Both the position numbers and the translations under genes were made by a program. Below, in pieces: positions 11,966-23,300 of a stretch of 64,000 nucleotides of DNA. The stretch comes from Taenia hydatigena (Eukaryota; Platyhelminthes; Cestoda; Cyclophyllidea; Taeniidae). Position 1 is the stretch's first letter. Each line of letters opens with the position of its first letter. The stretch is taken from the NCBI GenBank assembly GCA_036345935.2, contig JADWOT020000008.1, forward strand, positions 13,780,655 through 13,844,654. The letters run 5' to 3'. The notes under the pieces were generated by a model. It searched no databases and was not told the origin of the DNA. It saw only the letters and a program-made list of their open reading frames with translations.

Positions 11966-12150
11966 TGTAGTACTTTGTTCGTTAGAACTGCCGGATTCTG
12001 TCAAGGTCACAGAGGTGGCCGTATTGCCCTAGCTGCGTGGGCTGGCCTCCAGGCCATGCCAGCAGCCTATTTCCCTCTGTCCGGTGAATATATGTATTCC
12101 ACCCTGCCACTTTGCCTTCTTTTGCCTTAAGGAAGCCTCGGGACGCTACA
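11966..12150 (+). mobile_element. Solo LTR of the TRIM-like family
   Basis: A 185-bp sequence bounded by TGTAG and CTACA differs from the LTR at 79-263 at 5 positions (about 97% identity). No internal element sequence adjoins it, so it is a solo LTR. The flanks, ATTAC before and GTATA after, do not form a target-site duplication. Confidence 0.8.
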
Positions 12151-12440
12151 GTATATCCTGCCGATTGGGTACTAAGCAAAATCAAATCCTCCTTGCAAAT
12201 TAATCAGCCATAGTGCTGCCAAATTTTGTTCTTGATAAACTATGCGTGTAGTTCAAAGGCTGACAATCCTTCGTGCATAAAGCTACCAATGAAATCATGT
12301 GACATCAAGTTACTTGTCACTTAATTCTCTCAAAGATAATATCAGATAATGTAGACGGGGAAGGTTGTGCAATTTGATACGTTATAAAATACGTCTTCAT
12401 ACTCACTTCTCTGCTAGCGCAGAGGTAATATAACAAAAGT
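12151..12440. other. Spacer between solo LTR and right arm
   Basis: 290 bp of single-copy AT-rich sequence, with nothing recognised. It ends at the inner breakpoint of the inverted repeat. Confidence 0.4.
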
Positions 12441-13157
12441 TGTTAAAAGTGGACATGGCTCCGATCGCATTTCTACTGTGGACCTCCATAGATTCAGTCG
12501 CTTGTAGCAGGTCTCCTTCTGTGGCCCAAGATATACTGAGTTATTGCACTTCCACACTGGGATTGCCTGTTGTCGCCACCACCATGAAACCTCGAGTAGC
12601 CTCGCAAGGCTGAATGGACCGGGCTAATTTGGATGTACGCCTCGGGAGGATCACACCATCAGGATCGATCTACGGGCAGTGACTGAGAGACGGACGTACT
12701 TTGGCATGCGGCTAAAGAACTAACAGGACGGTGAACTCACTCACAGAAAAGTAGGTTACGTAGTCTAGGCTGCACCCGTGCATGCCACTCCGGGGACTTT
12801 AAAGGCAGGCATTCTTGCTCCTCTCAACTTTTGCAACCGTTGCATTGTAGACAGACAAGCATCAACTACCGCGATTACCGTCGTGGCGGTACGCTTCGCG
12901 AGTACTGCTTACCTCAACAGACACCATCCCTCCAACTAATAAACCATACGCAATATTCAACACTCGAGAGACGACACCCACCCGCAGCGTGGTTCAACCA
13001 CCACGAAAATGCCTACAAGTTTACAATCCCAACCAAGACACTCGTTACTAACAGAGGCGACCCATCTTGCCCACCCAGTAAAGGTAACTAAAAAACATCT
13101 CAATAATGGGCTTGTTCTGAGCAATACATATGTACATTTGTGATGAAATGCCTCCAT

Positions 13158-14522
13158 TCAACCGAAGCGTGCCATCTTTGCCAGGATGTCAGACTCGAAG
13201 GTTTCAAAGGGTGTCTAAGGAAAGGTAAAGACGGTTTTACCAGCCACCACTGAACATTAAGGCTGCAGAAGAAACGAGTACGGCCAACAGGCCGAGGTAA
13301 TAGGATCTGTAAAACGAAAAAACCCGAGCAATCATCTTACGTCGTCTGATGGCTGATGAGCCGTGGGTGATGGAGGCCTGGGGTGCTTTGTTGGGGAAAG
13401 AGCAGAATCAGCTTCTGAATCGCCATGAGGAGCAAAACCAGCGGGCCATGAAACCTTCAGCGGATTTTCCACGTACCCTACCGATCCTACCGACGCTGCT
13501 TTTATGGCATTCTCCTACCAATCGAAAAAGAGCATCTTCATTGCAGGGAAGGCGAGAGCCCAAAACCATCACTTGGGTATAAAAGACCTACGGCCTCCTG
13601 TCTGGAAGCAAATTCCACCACTGCGCTGCATTTCCTCCCCACTACTAGATTCAACACCGTCCCAAACTAAAGGTTGAAAAATGGAGGTAAAAGCAATGCC
13701 AGAGAACAGATGTTACCTCGCGCAGACAAGTGTACAAAAATTCCCTATCGTACAGGAGAGACTCATGTTGCTTCTTCCACTTCACCTAAAAATATGATTA
13801 AAACAAGTGAGCATGCATGTTTCGCACAAAGGTAGACGTCTTATGTGATAGACATTTTGAAAGTAAGTAGTTCCGAGGTATGAACACGATTCAAAGTTGA
13901 CTAGCCTTACCCTAACGATAACATGATCACCAGATGTTTTCGAAGCAGCTCTAGCGCCATCCAAATGTTCCCGCTGAGCAGCACAAACAGCAGCCTCGCG
14001 TGAGGCCTCCCAATCCTTTCTGAGTCGTTCGGCAACTCTGTCCCTTTCGGCCATTCTGTTGGCCTCCTTGCGTCGTGCAGCAGCCTCCCTTTCCCTTGCC
14101 TCAAGAACTACATACAAACGGCGATAGAATAACTGAATACAAATTAATATCGAGCAAAAAGGCCCGCAATACCTTCTTTTAGGCGACGACGCTCATCATC
14201 GAGTTGAGCATGCCTTTTCGCAGCGGCGATCTTGGCTTTAATTCTTAGGTCATACTGACTCTGCACGCGTCAAATCAGCAAACAACTCACCTTTAGAGTA
14301 GGATTCTGGAGAATGTCGTAATACTCCTTGAGTTTCTGGAACTTTTCCTCTGAGAAAGTGGAGTCAAACACGCGGTAACATACTTGCTAGTGGATCGCTT
14401 TTATTTTTGTCAGGGTGCAACTCCTTCGCCTTAATCTTGTAGGCCCTTTTAATCTCCTTTGCGGAACTCTCAAAAGAGATCCCAAGGTACTCATAAAGGT
14501 CGATCTCCACCTCGTGGGCCAT
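13158..14522 (-). CDS. DNAJC17: DNAJC17-type co-chaperone, right (inverted) copy
   Basis: Exons 14384-14522, 14291-14349, 14173-14260, 13911-14107, 13717-13785, 13592-13666, 13341-13514, 13241-13306 and 13158-13214 mirror the left gene. All visible frames translate identically, so the J domain with HPD, the coiled coil and the RRM-like half are intact. All splice sites are retained, so it could be expressed. It carries its whole shared upstream region and about 0.7 kb of 3' flank. Whether it is a true second locus or an assembly duplicate cannot be told from sequence alone. Confidence 0.9.
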
Positions 14523-15036
14523 CAAAGTAGCAAACAAAGCGCACACATTTAACCAATAATCTTTGAGGCAAACTTATTCAGTTATTAGATAGTTACAAAT
14601 CCAAGAGCTCTGCTAATTGCTAAAGTATAGCAGCTACGATTACAAACGGTCAAAAATAATGGTGCGTAGCAAATTTAGACTTAACTGTTTGTCGAACTAC
14701 AACGTGTAGTTTCAATGGTAAACATAATTATGCCTTTATAAGTCACAATTCTCACAAATTTTTTCCGGAAAGCTTTGGTATCCACAGAAAACAAGAAATA
14801 TATCAGCAAGCGATAATGTCATTTAGCAACAAGCGGAGTCAGCAGCTACCTGTGATAGCATAATTGACGAGAATTTCCATTTAGCCCTTTGATTTTCACA
14901 CTGTGCAATGTCGAAGAAAAATGAAGCCACATGAGTTGTTACCTTCTGCTTCGCACAGTGCGCTTGTTTGGTGGCAATTTGAGTCAGCCCTTTCCTCGTA
15001 TCGTTGTTGTGGCGTCTCGAGCACCGGTTCCTCAGG
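14523..15036. promoter_or_regulatory. Shared divergent promoter region, DNAJC17 / BTB (right copy)
   Basis: Inverted copy of 3211-3724. The duplication therefore includes the complete intergenic control region for both genes. Confidence 0.5.
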
Positions 15037-16768
15037 ATGGATGAGGCCCTTTGGAATTTCCTTTCTAGCATGCAAAGCCGGCTATTCATTTTTTACAAGG
15101 AAGGAAAATTGACCGATGTGACATGGATCGTTGGTGCAGAGAGTGGTGAAGAGGAATACATCGATGCACATTCCTCAATCTGTGCTTTGTCCTCCCGTCT
15201 CAAGGAGCTGATGTTGGCTCACTCAAAAGGCCAACTGAAAAGTCGTATTAGAATTCCGCCATCTCTTACATCGTCTCCATCCGATCTTCGAAGTCTGTTG
15301 CACCTGGCGTACACAGGAAGCTTTGAAGAGGACCGTTCACTGGACGAGTATTTTCGTCTATGCGAATTATTTGACATGCCACTTGGGATCGATGTCTGCT
15401 TGCGTGGGTTGAACAAACTCTTAACTGAGTTGCTACTTCGTCCTAACGTTGATGATGAAACGCAAAATGGCTTGAGAGATTTCTTCGTCCATTTCCTCGA
15501 TAATTCCAAAATGAAGTCGGTTCATCGAGTTATGCTGGATTTCTTTAGGATGTATCCCCTTATTTTTGATAGTAAGTCAATTTTCTGTGGATGTTGTATT
15601 TGGGAAAACAACTAGTGAATCACTTGCCGGTCTTCACATTTTTACGCATTGTGCTGACTGCAGCACGATTTCAGTATCTTGCTAACAGTGCTATTTTCCT
15701 AGCCGAGTTATGTCTTTCAAAAGTACCCATTGAATGGGTTGTGGAAATTCTCGAGAGGGGTCAGCTCTGGATGCAACATCCAGATGGATTTATCTACTTT
15801 GGTGAAAAGTATATGAGCAAAGTGACCCAGGTACAGTCGGTATTACTTTTTTCAACCCTCCAACAAGTTCGTCGAGCGTCTGTACATGGCTCATAACACG
15901 GAGCCCAAGGAAGTGAAGGTCGCCACGACTGATTCAATGTTTGGTATGGGGTCTGCTTCCCCTTTAGATCACGGTCTTAGCTCCTCTTCATGTTTCAACC
16001 TTTGTATCCCCCGCCTTCGGCTACCATGCCATATATGCCGTCAACTACAAGTGAGTTAATGCTTTACGATCACGTCCTGCTAAAAAGCTACTCCGAACTC
16101 GAAGGGGGGCATCGGACACATGATAATTACCCGCCAAATGAGTGGAAGATCGCAGCGCTCACTGGCTACATCACAAGAAACTGGGACGAGCGACACGTGC
16201 TGGCAGGTACCCAGGCCGTCACTTATCACGCTTTCCCGTAGGGCTTGACGTCACCTACAGGAATTTGGAGACAGGAATAGAAGAGACCGTGGAGTGGGGG
16301 CGCTACAAAGAAGAGCACTACACAGTGTAAGCAACCACTCCGCATTAAACCGTTTCTCTGTGTAGGCAGACGGTGTTTGTCCCCGAAGACGACGTTATAA
16401 CTGGCTTCGAGATCAACCACGGATGGCTAATTGATCACATAACCTTCACAACCCGTGGAGGCGTGCGTCTCAATCAACTGGGCAGCTCTGACGGTGGAAA
16501 TAGGACAGTCTTCGATGTCTCCAACTTTTCGAGCGGAAACGCGCACGAGTGGACCGACGGAGAACGGACTGGGAGAAGCGACCGTGACGATGTGGTCGTG
16601 TCACTGCATGGGATTTCGTACAAAGAAATCTCGTCACATAGGCAAATCTTGTGGAACGAAGTTGTATTTCACTTCGCCAGTGTTGACAGATCACTTGTGG
16701 AAGCCCTGAATCCGGGGCAGGGATCAACTGTCCATCTGATGCTCAAGAACAAGCAGTTCCTCGTCTGA
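15037..16768 (+). CDS. BTB/POZ + beta-prism protein, right (inverted) copy
   Basis: Exons 15037-15571, 15664-15830, 15868-15943, 15981-16050, 16088-16206, 16242-16326 and 16366-16768 are in phase. They encode the same 484-residue protein as the left copy: an N-terminal BTB domain, a central helical region, then the segment APLHVSTFVSPAFGYHAIY leading into the jacalin-like end. The stop TGA is at 16766-16768. Only 65 bp of 3' flank were copied, and no AATAAA was found in the next few hundred bases, unlike the left copy. Its mRNA 3' end must therefore differ from that of the parent. Confidence 0.85.
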
Positions 16769-16833
16769 TACTGCAACAAATCACCCGCCACCCAGTTTTG
16801 TACCTTCGACTTGTCTACACCGTACAAATATCT

Positions 16834-17631
16834 GACCTTTCTTCTTACCTTTTTTACGTAAAATAATTTAGTTCTCTTACATTTATGGTAGGAATCGCTA
16901 GAGCAACGTTTTTAATAGTTTTCTAATTACACTTACGGCTTTAGATCAATTGGCCTTTGATGTTATACTGATGGAAACACGGGGAGGTAGCGGAGCACAC
17001 ATTGAAGATAACTATGATGATGCTTTGCAATGAGTGGTACTGGAGTAGGCTGATGTTACATCCTACTACGGCACTGAGAGACCTGGCAGTTGTGTTTTAC
17101 TGAGGTGGAAATAATTCCAACTTGGTAGTACAGATAATTTACTTCAAGTTTGAACGTAACAAGTGCATTAAGAAATGCATTCAAGTCCAAACCTGTCCAC
17201 TTTTTATCGGCCACAAGCACATTCCACCTTTTTAAAACCCATAGCCTTAAATTATGAAGTTAGACGTGCTGAATTGTTTTGGATGATAGTGGACTCTGTG
17301 GTTGGCGAATCCGTAGATCGCTCTTCTCGCTACAATCGGCTCCTTCTTTAACTTCAGTATTGCGGCGATTCACTCACCATGCCAACACATTCCCACGGCG
17401 ACTGAACGGATGCATCATTGAATGTAATCAAATGTGAGGTCAATATGAACAACGTCATGACAGTTTCTATGGTCGGATCGGTTTCAATTAATCTTGTCTT
17501 TTTTAAAAAGTTCTCGAGAAGTTGAATGTTTCACGAGTTGATGGAATTCCAGTGGGGCTCATGGTGATTGCCTCTCACGGTACCTGCATAATTGACTGTG
17601 TCCATACATTTCCTGGCCTGGTAACTCAGCA
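16834..17631. other. Junction segment between two inverted duplicates
   Basis: About 800 bp of sequence found once in the window, lying between the copied BTB/DNAJC17 arm and the copied arrestin 3' end. No gene, repeat or poly(A) signal was recognised. Confidence 0.45.
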
Positions 17632-18295
17632 AAAGCAATACAAATTACTATCAGACTGCATCCGACGCTAGTAAGTCATATTTGGCTTTAACCAGTGGAA
17701 GTGCAGGTTGCACGTCAAACAGACTCGCCTCCACTCGCCCAACTCCCATCAACCCGTCGTTTTACTTTTGTTTTGCTCATTTTGTGGTGGTCTGGGTAGA
17801 AAAGGCGTCTGAGCAGTTAAGTATTTCCACCCTCGAAGGCACTCAAACGAGGTGTGTCTACAGGGTCATCATCCACCTCCCTCCTCCCCGGCCATGTCCT
17901 CCATCCAGGGCGCACCGTCGACAAATAAGTGTCAGCAGGTGGACGCGGATGACTTGATTTTCGAGGACTTTGCACGTCTTCGTCTGATGCAACAGCAACA
18001 GCAGCAAAGTCAACTACAAGGTCAATGGACTGCTCCGTGAATCGCACACTCCGGCTCTTACTCCTAGTCCTTCGCACTGCACTACCTCAAGGAGATCACA
18101 ACGACACCAAGGGTGCTGCGTTTTGCATAGCTTTCTCTCCTGTGTACATAATGCCAAACTCTCCTCCTCCTCCTCTTCCCCCCTCCTTCTCCCCGCCACC
18201 CTTACACAACCTACCTTTCTACCTACCTACTTACCTACCTGTCTGTGTCCCTACTACTGATGTCGATGGAGGAAGTAGTGACAGTGTCATTATTT
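17632..18295 (+). repeat. Inverted copy of the beta-arrestin 3' end (left arm)
   Basis: Reverse complement of 31510-32172 (paired coordinates sum to 49804, becoming 49805 beyond a TCC microsatellite). A handful of differences are visible: one in the body, several in the TCC tract and three near the distal end. Identity is about 98%. The copy contains the last part of an arrestin intron, the terminal exon and 3' UTR sequence. Confidence 0.93.
17864..18040 (+). pseudogene. Orphan beta-arrestin terminal exon (AP-2-binding tail)
   Basis: The open 59-codon exon follows a good acceptor (GTGTGTCTACAG). It encodes the arrestin tail with [13 protein letters not shown], then a run of six Gln, and stops at TGA 18038-18040. 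It has the sense of the plus strand, opposite to the arrestin gene, and no other arrestin exon lies upstream of it, so it cannot be spliced to arrestin. It is a gene fragment. The reading frame and acceptor are still intact, so it could in principle act as an exon for a plus-strand transcript from the BTB copy upstream. Confidence 0.8.
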
Positions 18296-20395
18296 GATGG
18301 AGGATGTGGTGGCTGAGATTGCTGAAAGTAATTTGACTCTGATCAATCACCACCGGTTTGTATATCAACACTTGCAGAACCACCACCTTCCTTTGATGAT
18401 GAAGAATCGGAGAGTGATACTAGCAAGTGGATTTTAGATGAGCGCTTCTTGAGCCATCATTCGTGCTTGGTGTTAACGGCAAAACAAATTTCTTGCAATT
18501 CCGTCGACGAAACGGAAGTAGCGGAAACTACCAAACAAATGTACGGCATAGACCATGCTAAGGTAGACGTCAGTAGGGTTCAAAACCAACTATTTCTTTA
18601 TTCCGTCTAAGCTGTGGTAGTGCGTATGGCGGTTTGGAGTGTTTGCTGGTTTATGTGGTTAGCATACCTTTCTTCAATGGAATAATCCAAACTATCCATC
18701 ACCTCGCCAAGCCTAACCTCACTTTATGCCTGTAGCCAACCGTAGCAATTGTCAACTTACAGCCAAGATCTCCCTACTCCTCAGGGCTCGATACAACAAG
18801 GAAATGAGTACAAAGAACTTCTTCTTCTCCTGAAAATCGAGCTTGCACTTAGCAAACCATTAACATAGGGCAAACCATATCGTCCTACTGCAATGCAAAA
18901 GGAGTAGAGAGGAGGAGCAAGTTGCCTCACCTTATCTTCCCTGGTCTATTCATGATGTTTCTTTATGTGCTCATCGCATTTCCCTAATACTAAGCGGATG
19001 CATGATCACAGGGGGTAGAAGTGGCGCAGTCGGGCTTGTCTTTTTCCCTTACGCGAGCCAGATTCCCAATAAACTATTCTCGTTGGGAAATGATTTAGTT
19101 GAAGATTGCGGCTTGGATTATTTCAGACACTAAAAGTCTTCTAAAAGTGTTCAATTATTTACTCCCTTTCCTAACAATTACTTGAACTTATTTGATTATC
19201 CCATAAATTTATGAAACTATGCGGTCTGAGAGATCTTGCATGTGGTTTCCCATGGTATTCAGCGAAATTTAAAAATATATTTAATGAAACAAGTTACTCT
19301 GCAGTTAGCGGTTAAGTCGCAAATTTCGCAACACTTTCGATTGCAGATACAAAAGCCCCGATCGACGCGGCTCAGACGTCAGAGTGAGTGGTGACTTCGG
19401 TGATACCTAAGAAAGCGCAATATGATTTTCGGATTTAAGAGGCTGAGGAAGAGGAGATGAAGGTGGCAAATCCCTGGAAGTGGAATATGTTGTCGCCGTC
19501 GATGCCTTAAAATTGAGGAGCACTTGATTAGCCATTAAGTTGGCACTGACACTGAGCCCTGTGGGGAAGACTTCGAAGGAGAATCCATCAAAGGGAAAAA
19601 ATTGAGGAATGCACGAAGATTAACTTCCTTATCCCTCATGACTTGCCTCTTAATCTTCTTAGTAAGGAGATTCTGCTATCATAGTATGCGAGCAGCCTGG
19701 TTAGGTGACGTTTTGGACGAGAGGGGATGGGAGAAAATCAGGGAGAGAAAAGGGAAGGGTGAGTAAGAAGGTAAAACCACTATCCTCTATCCATTCCTCA
19801 ACACGGTCGGATTTACTGTCGTCAACACCTTCCAATGCAAACAGGCTTTTCCTTACTCAGCCGCTCACTCTCTTCGCAACCCAAACCATAATGGGACGAT
19901 TTCAGACCTCTGAAATCAGTCCCTCAGCAAAAAGTCTAATAACCCTAGTCAAGACAATTGAGTGGAACCGCTCAAAGGTGGAATACGTTCAACAGTCTGG
20001 GTTTCTAGGTTAATAATGAGGAGTAAAGTTTGGCAGTAGGAGTTGCAAAAACGTAACAAGAAGGATAGGTTATAAGAGATAAGTGCAGTTGCATAAGAAG
20101 GATGTAAGCTCTAGTGGTTTAGTCAGTGTACAATGGTTCCCAACATTATTTGACCTTAATCACTTTTACTCCTCAATTTTCAACCTTCAGTTAGAATCCT
20201 GGACACATTCAAACCTCGAAATGGACACTTTTCTTGGCTTTGAGGCTCATTTAAACGTAGAACAAGCAGTGGTTAAGTAGTAAAATGAACTTGTCGAGAG
20301 TAAGGACTTCACTCTTTAAGTTCCACCTGTTTAACGAAGTCTTCATTAAAGGATCCCTTATTCCTTGACAGAATCCTGTGGTTTGCATTTTTCAG
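18296..20395. other. No intact gene; isolated exon-like open segment
   Basis: Mostly featureless. One plus-strand segment, 18378-18562, is open for 61 codons between an acceptor (ACTTGCAG) and a donor (AAG/GTAGAC). It begins with an acidic stretch, PPSFDDEESESDTSKW. No family is recognised, and an open run of this length can arise by chance. Confidence 0.3.
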
Positions 20396-23300
20396 CGCAA
20401 TCCCTCTGATAAAATCATAAAATTAATCTCAAGGTAGGCAAGAGCTCAGTAATTTTTAGAAAACGAAGCCTTTTGTAGATTTTATTTTAAATGTTCTGAT
20501 GGATGTGACTTCTGTGCTGATCCCAGTGGAAGTCAACATCCAAAAGCACCACTATTTCGTAGATATAGGTAATTTAACTTTAAAGTGGTTCTTAACAGTG
20601 ATTTGATTCTACCAAGGATTTTGACTCATACACAATGAACTTTTTCAGGTCGAACAATGCCATCACACAATATACCATTGAAAACAGAGAGGAGCTAAGA
20701 ACATGAAAGGTGCACAATGGGATTAGCTGGTGAGATTGTGAGGAGAAAGTGAAGTGCTTTTTCTTTTTGAGAAACGAACATGGCTGACCATAAAATAGAT
20801 TTTTTGCTTCTCAAACAAATTTTCTGGAGGCAGGAGATTTGCGTTTGATGATGGGAAAGGATTCCACCTTAAAAGGGTAGCATAGGTATAACAACGCTTT
20901 CATTTATTAAAAGCTACTTAAAAGTTTTAAGTAGCACTTCTGAGCACGGAAACAATGACGCCCATGCAAGCGATTAATAAAAGTTAGTGTTTTGGGGCAA
21001 ATAATAGGTTAATTTAAGCCAATCTTCGATGTACAATGAGCGTTATATGTTATGTGGCGCAAAAGGTCATTAATTTAAAAATGGACTTGAGTCTACCTAC
21101 CTTTGTCTGTCGTTTTAGCGTTCTGCCCTTCTAGTGCACAGTCAGCAGAACTAGAGTATGGATGGTTTTTATACTCAAGGCCAATCTCTATTTTTGCAAA
21201 GTAATTTTAGGCATACCTATTCGCTACCTTCTTGGCGGTGAACGAGGCCAGCCTGTCAACTGAACAGCTCAGTCAATTCGGCTTCATGAGCTAAGATTAC
21301 TTACGGGGGTGAATTTATGATCCCCACAGGCGCAAGCTTCCAAAAATACCGTATCATCCGAGCTTTTGATAAACTCTCACTGTGGAATGGCAGATAAAGG
21401 GATGGAATTAAGAAGTAATTGACAAAAGAATTAATACTGCGTAAGTTTAAGGAGACTTATACTGACTTTCACCAGCAGATCAAGTCTATGCGTTCACATT
21501 TACTTTTGCAAAGTTTGTTGTAATTTACACGAGTGAAATTCACAGGAATCCGCTCTGTTGGAAGATATGCAAACTGGTACATAGAAGGACTAGGTACATC
21601 GATAGCAGATGTTAAGTAAATAAGCAATAAATATCAAAATTAGTTTCTAGCAGTTCTTCATGATACAGAGTGAATAACTGCATAAGGCGCCTTGTTAGGA
21701 GGATAATTGACACTGTCGTTTCCATTACCCTACAGCCGCCAATACACAGTACCTGCTCACTGAACACATCCTGGCCCTGCCGGTGGCTAATAAACTGTCC
21801 GCCATTCGTCCTCACGTTCTGTTACCTCAAACACTTGGTTTCTTTATCAAGAAGAAAAACGTTTACTCGATCAATCGGATCTCGAACGGCGGATAAAACT
21901 CGGTGGTGATTGTATGACCATTAACGAGTGAACGACTCCTGGTGAATGCTTGCATTTATGGTCCAAGAAAAGTGCAAAAAAAGCACGGTCTTTTGAAAAT
22001 GACAGATGAGTTATGGCCTATGAAATGGGATGATGAACTAGATGGGGATAAGTTTGAACGTGCCCTTCCACTTAATGAACTTCGGAATGCACAGGCACAT
22101 GAGCTAGCAATTGAACAGGTTGATCAGCTCTGCCTGCTCCTAAGGAAATGTTGCGCCGCTTAGAGTAGATAGATCCCAGTCGCAATACCTGTTTGGTCTT
22201 GGGCGAGAAACCAGTTGTTCTTCATTTCCCCATGCACGCACAAACACAAAGCACGCGTGATCTTCTGGTGCGTATTTTATGCGTGTAAAATAAGTACTGA
22301 GTGAAACCTTTGAGAATGACTAGCGACATGCATGTTTGCTTAACGAGCATTGTAACACAGATGAGCAGCAGCCATTTATTAGCAAAAGCCAGTCAGTCAA
22401 CAAACATTTCAAAATGCACCGAGCATTTTTATTAACAAAAGTGCAAGAAGGAACAAGTAAGTTGTTTTCCCGAGGTTTGTTGCTACATAGCACGCTACAC
22501 TCATTTCCATAGTAGCTTCCACCAAGATTTTCATTTCTTAGATGGTTACTGCATGCTGCTAATGAAGTGATTATGCTCCTACTGTCCCTGACCCTTTCCT
22601 TCGGGTCCACATTCACGTCTTATAGAGCGTGGACGGAAGCATGCTGAGGGAGATCACCGAAAACGAGAACAGCATGATTAAGAAAGTCAAGAGTATGTAT
22701 ATTTACGTGGCTTAGGGGAAGTTTCAGTCTTGCGGCTTCATTTTTTATACCTGATCTTGGGGAAAATTCCTGCTGAAATTAAATGATCCTATTGAGTGCA
22801 TCAGTTAGAACTTATTATAGAGTCCCGAGACTTCAAAAAAGACAAAAGAAGAGAGCTACTGGCATGATCTCGATGGCATACCACCCAGCTAAAGTACAGT
22901 CGTGGAACCTTAAATACCGCGAAGCCAAAACGGGAAGTTAAGCTAACAATTAACGTGCTATATAGCCTTTTCTTATTTTGATCATTGTCCCTAGGTTCTG
23001 GTGCTGTAAAGAAAAGCACCCCAGAACCAATCACACTGGCCGTTGAATTCGCGTGCAGACGGGAAGATATTCGGATCCAGTTTAATTGCCTTTATGACTT
23101 GATTACCATTCTCTCCTCGAATAAAAACTATCTTCTGGTTTGTTTTTTAACCAAAATGCTGTAGGCAATCGGCAACCTCCAGTTTTGCCAAGACTTAGTG
23201 GTGGTTTAGAGCTATTAGGGGCTGAAAATCCCACTGCACTTTTATACGACGTTAAAGCTTATTATCTCTGGAAAGAAGTTATAAAGTGCGTGACCAAAAG

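Larger units (their letters stand above)
12441..16833 (-). repeat. Right arm of the 4.39-kb inverted repeat
   Basis: Reverse complement of 1414-5806. The outer end breaks just after the shared TACAAATATCT. Beyond it the flanks keep only weak similarity over about 15 nt, which could be chance. The inner end breaks just before the shared TGTTAAAAGT (12441-12450). Confidence 0.97.
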
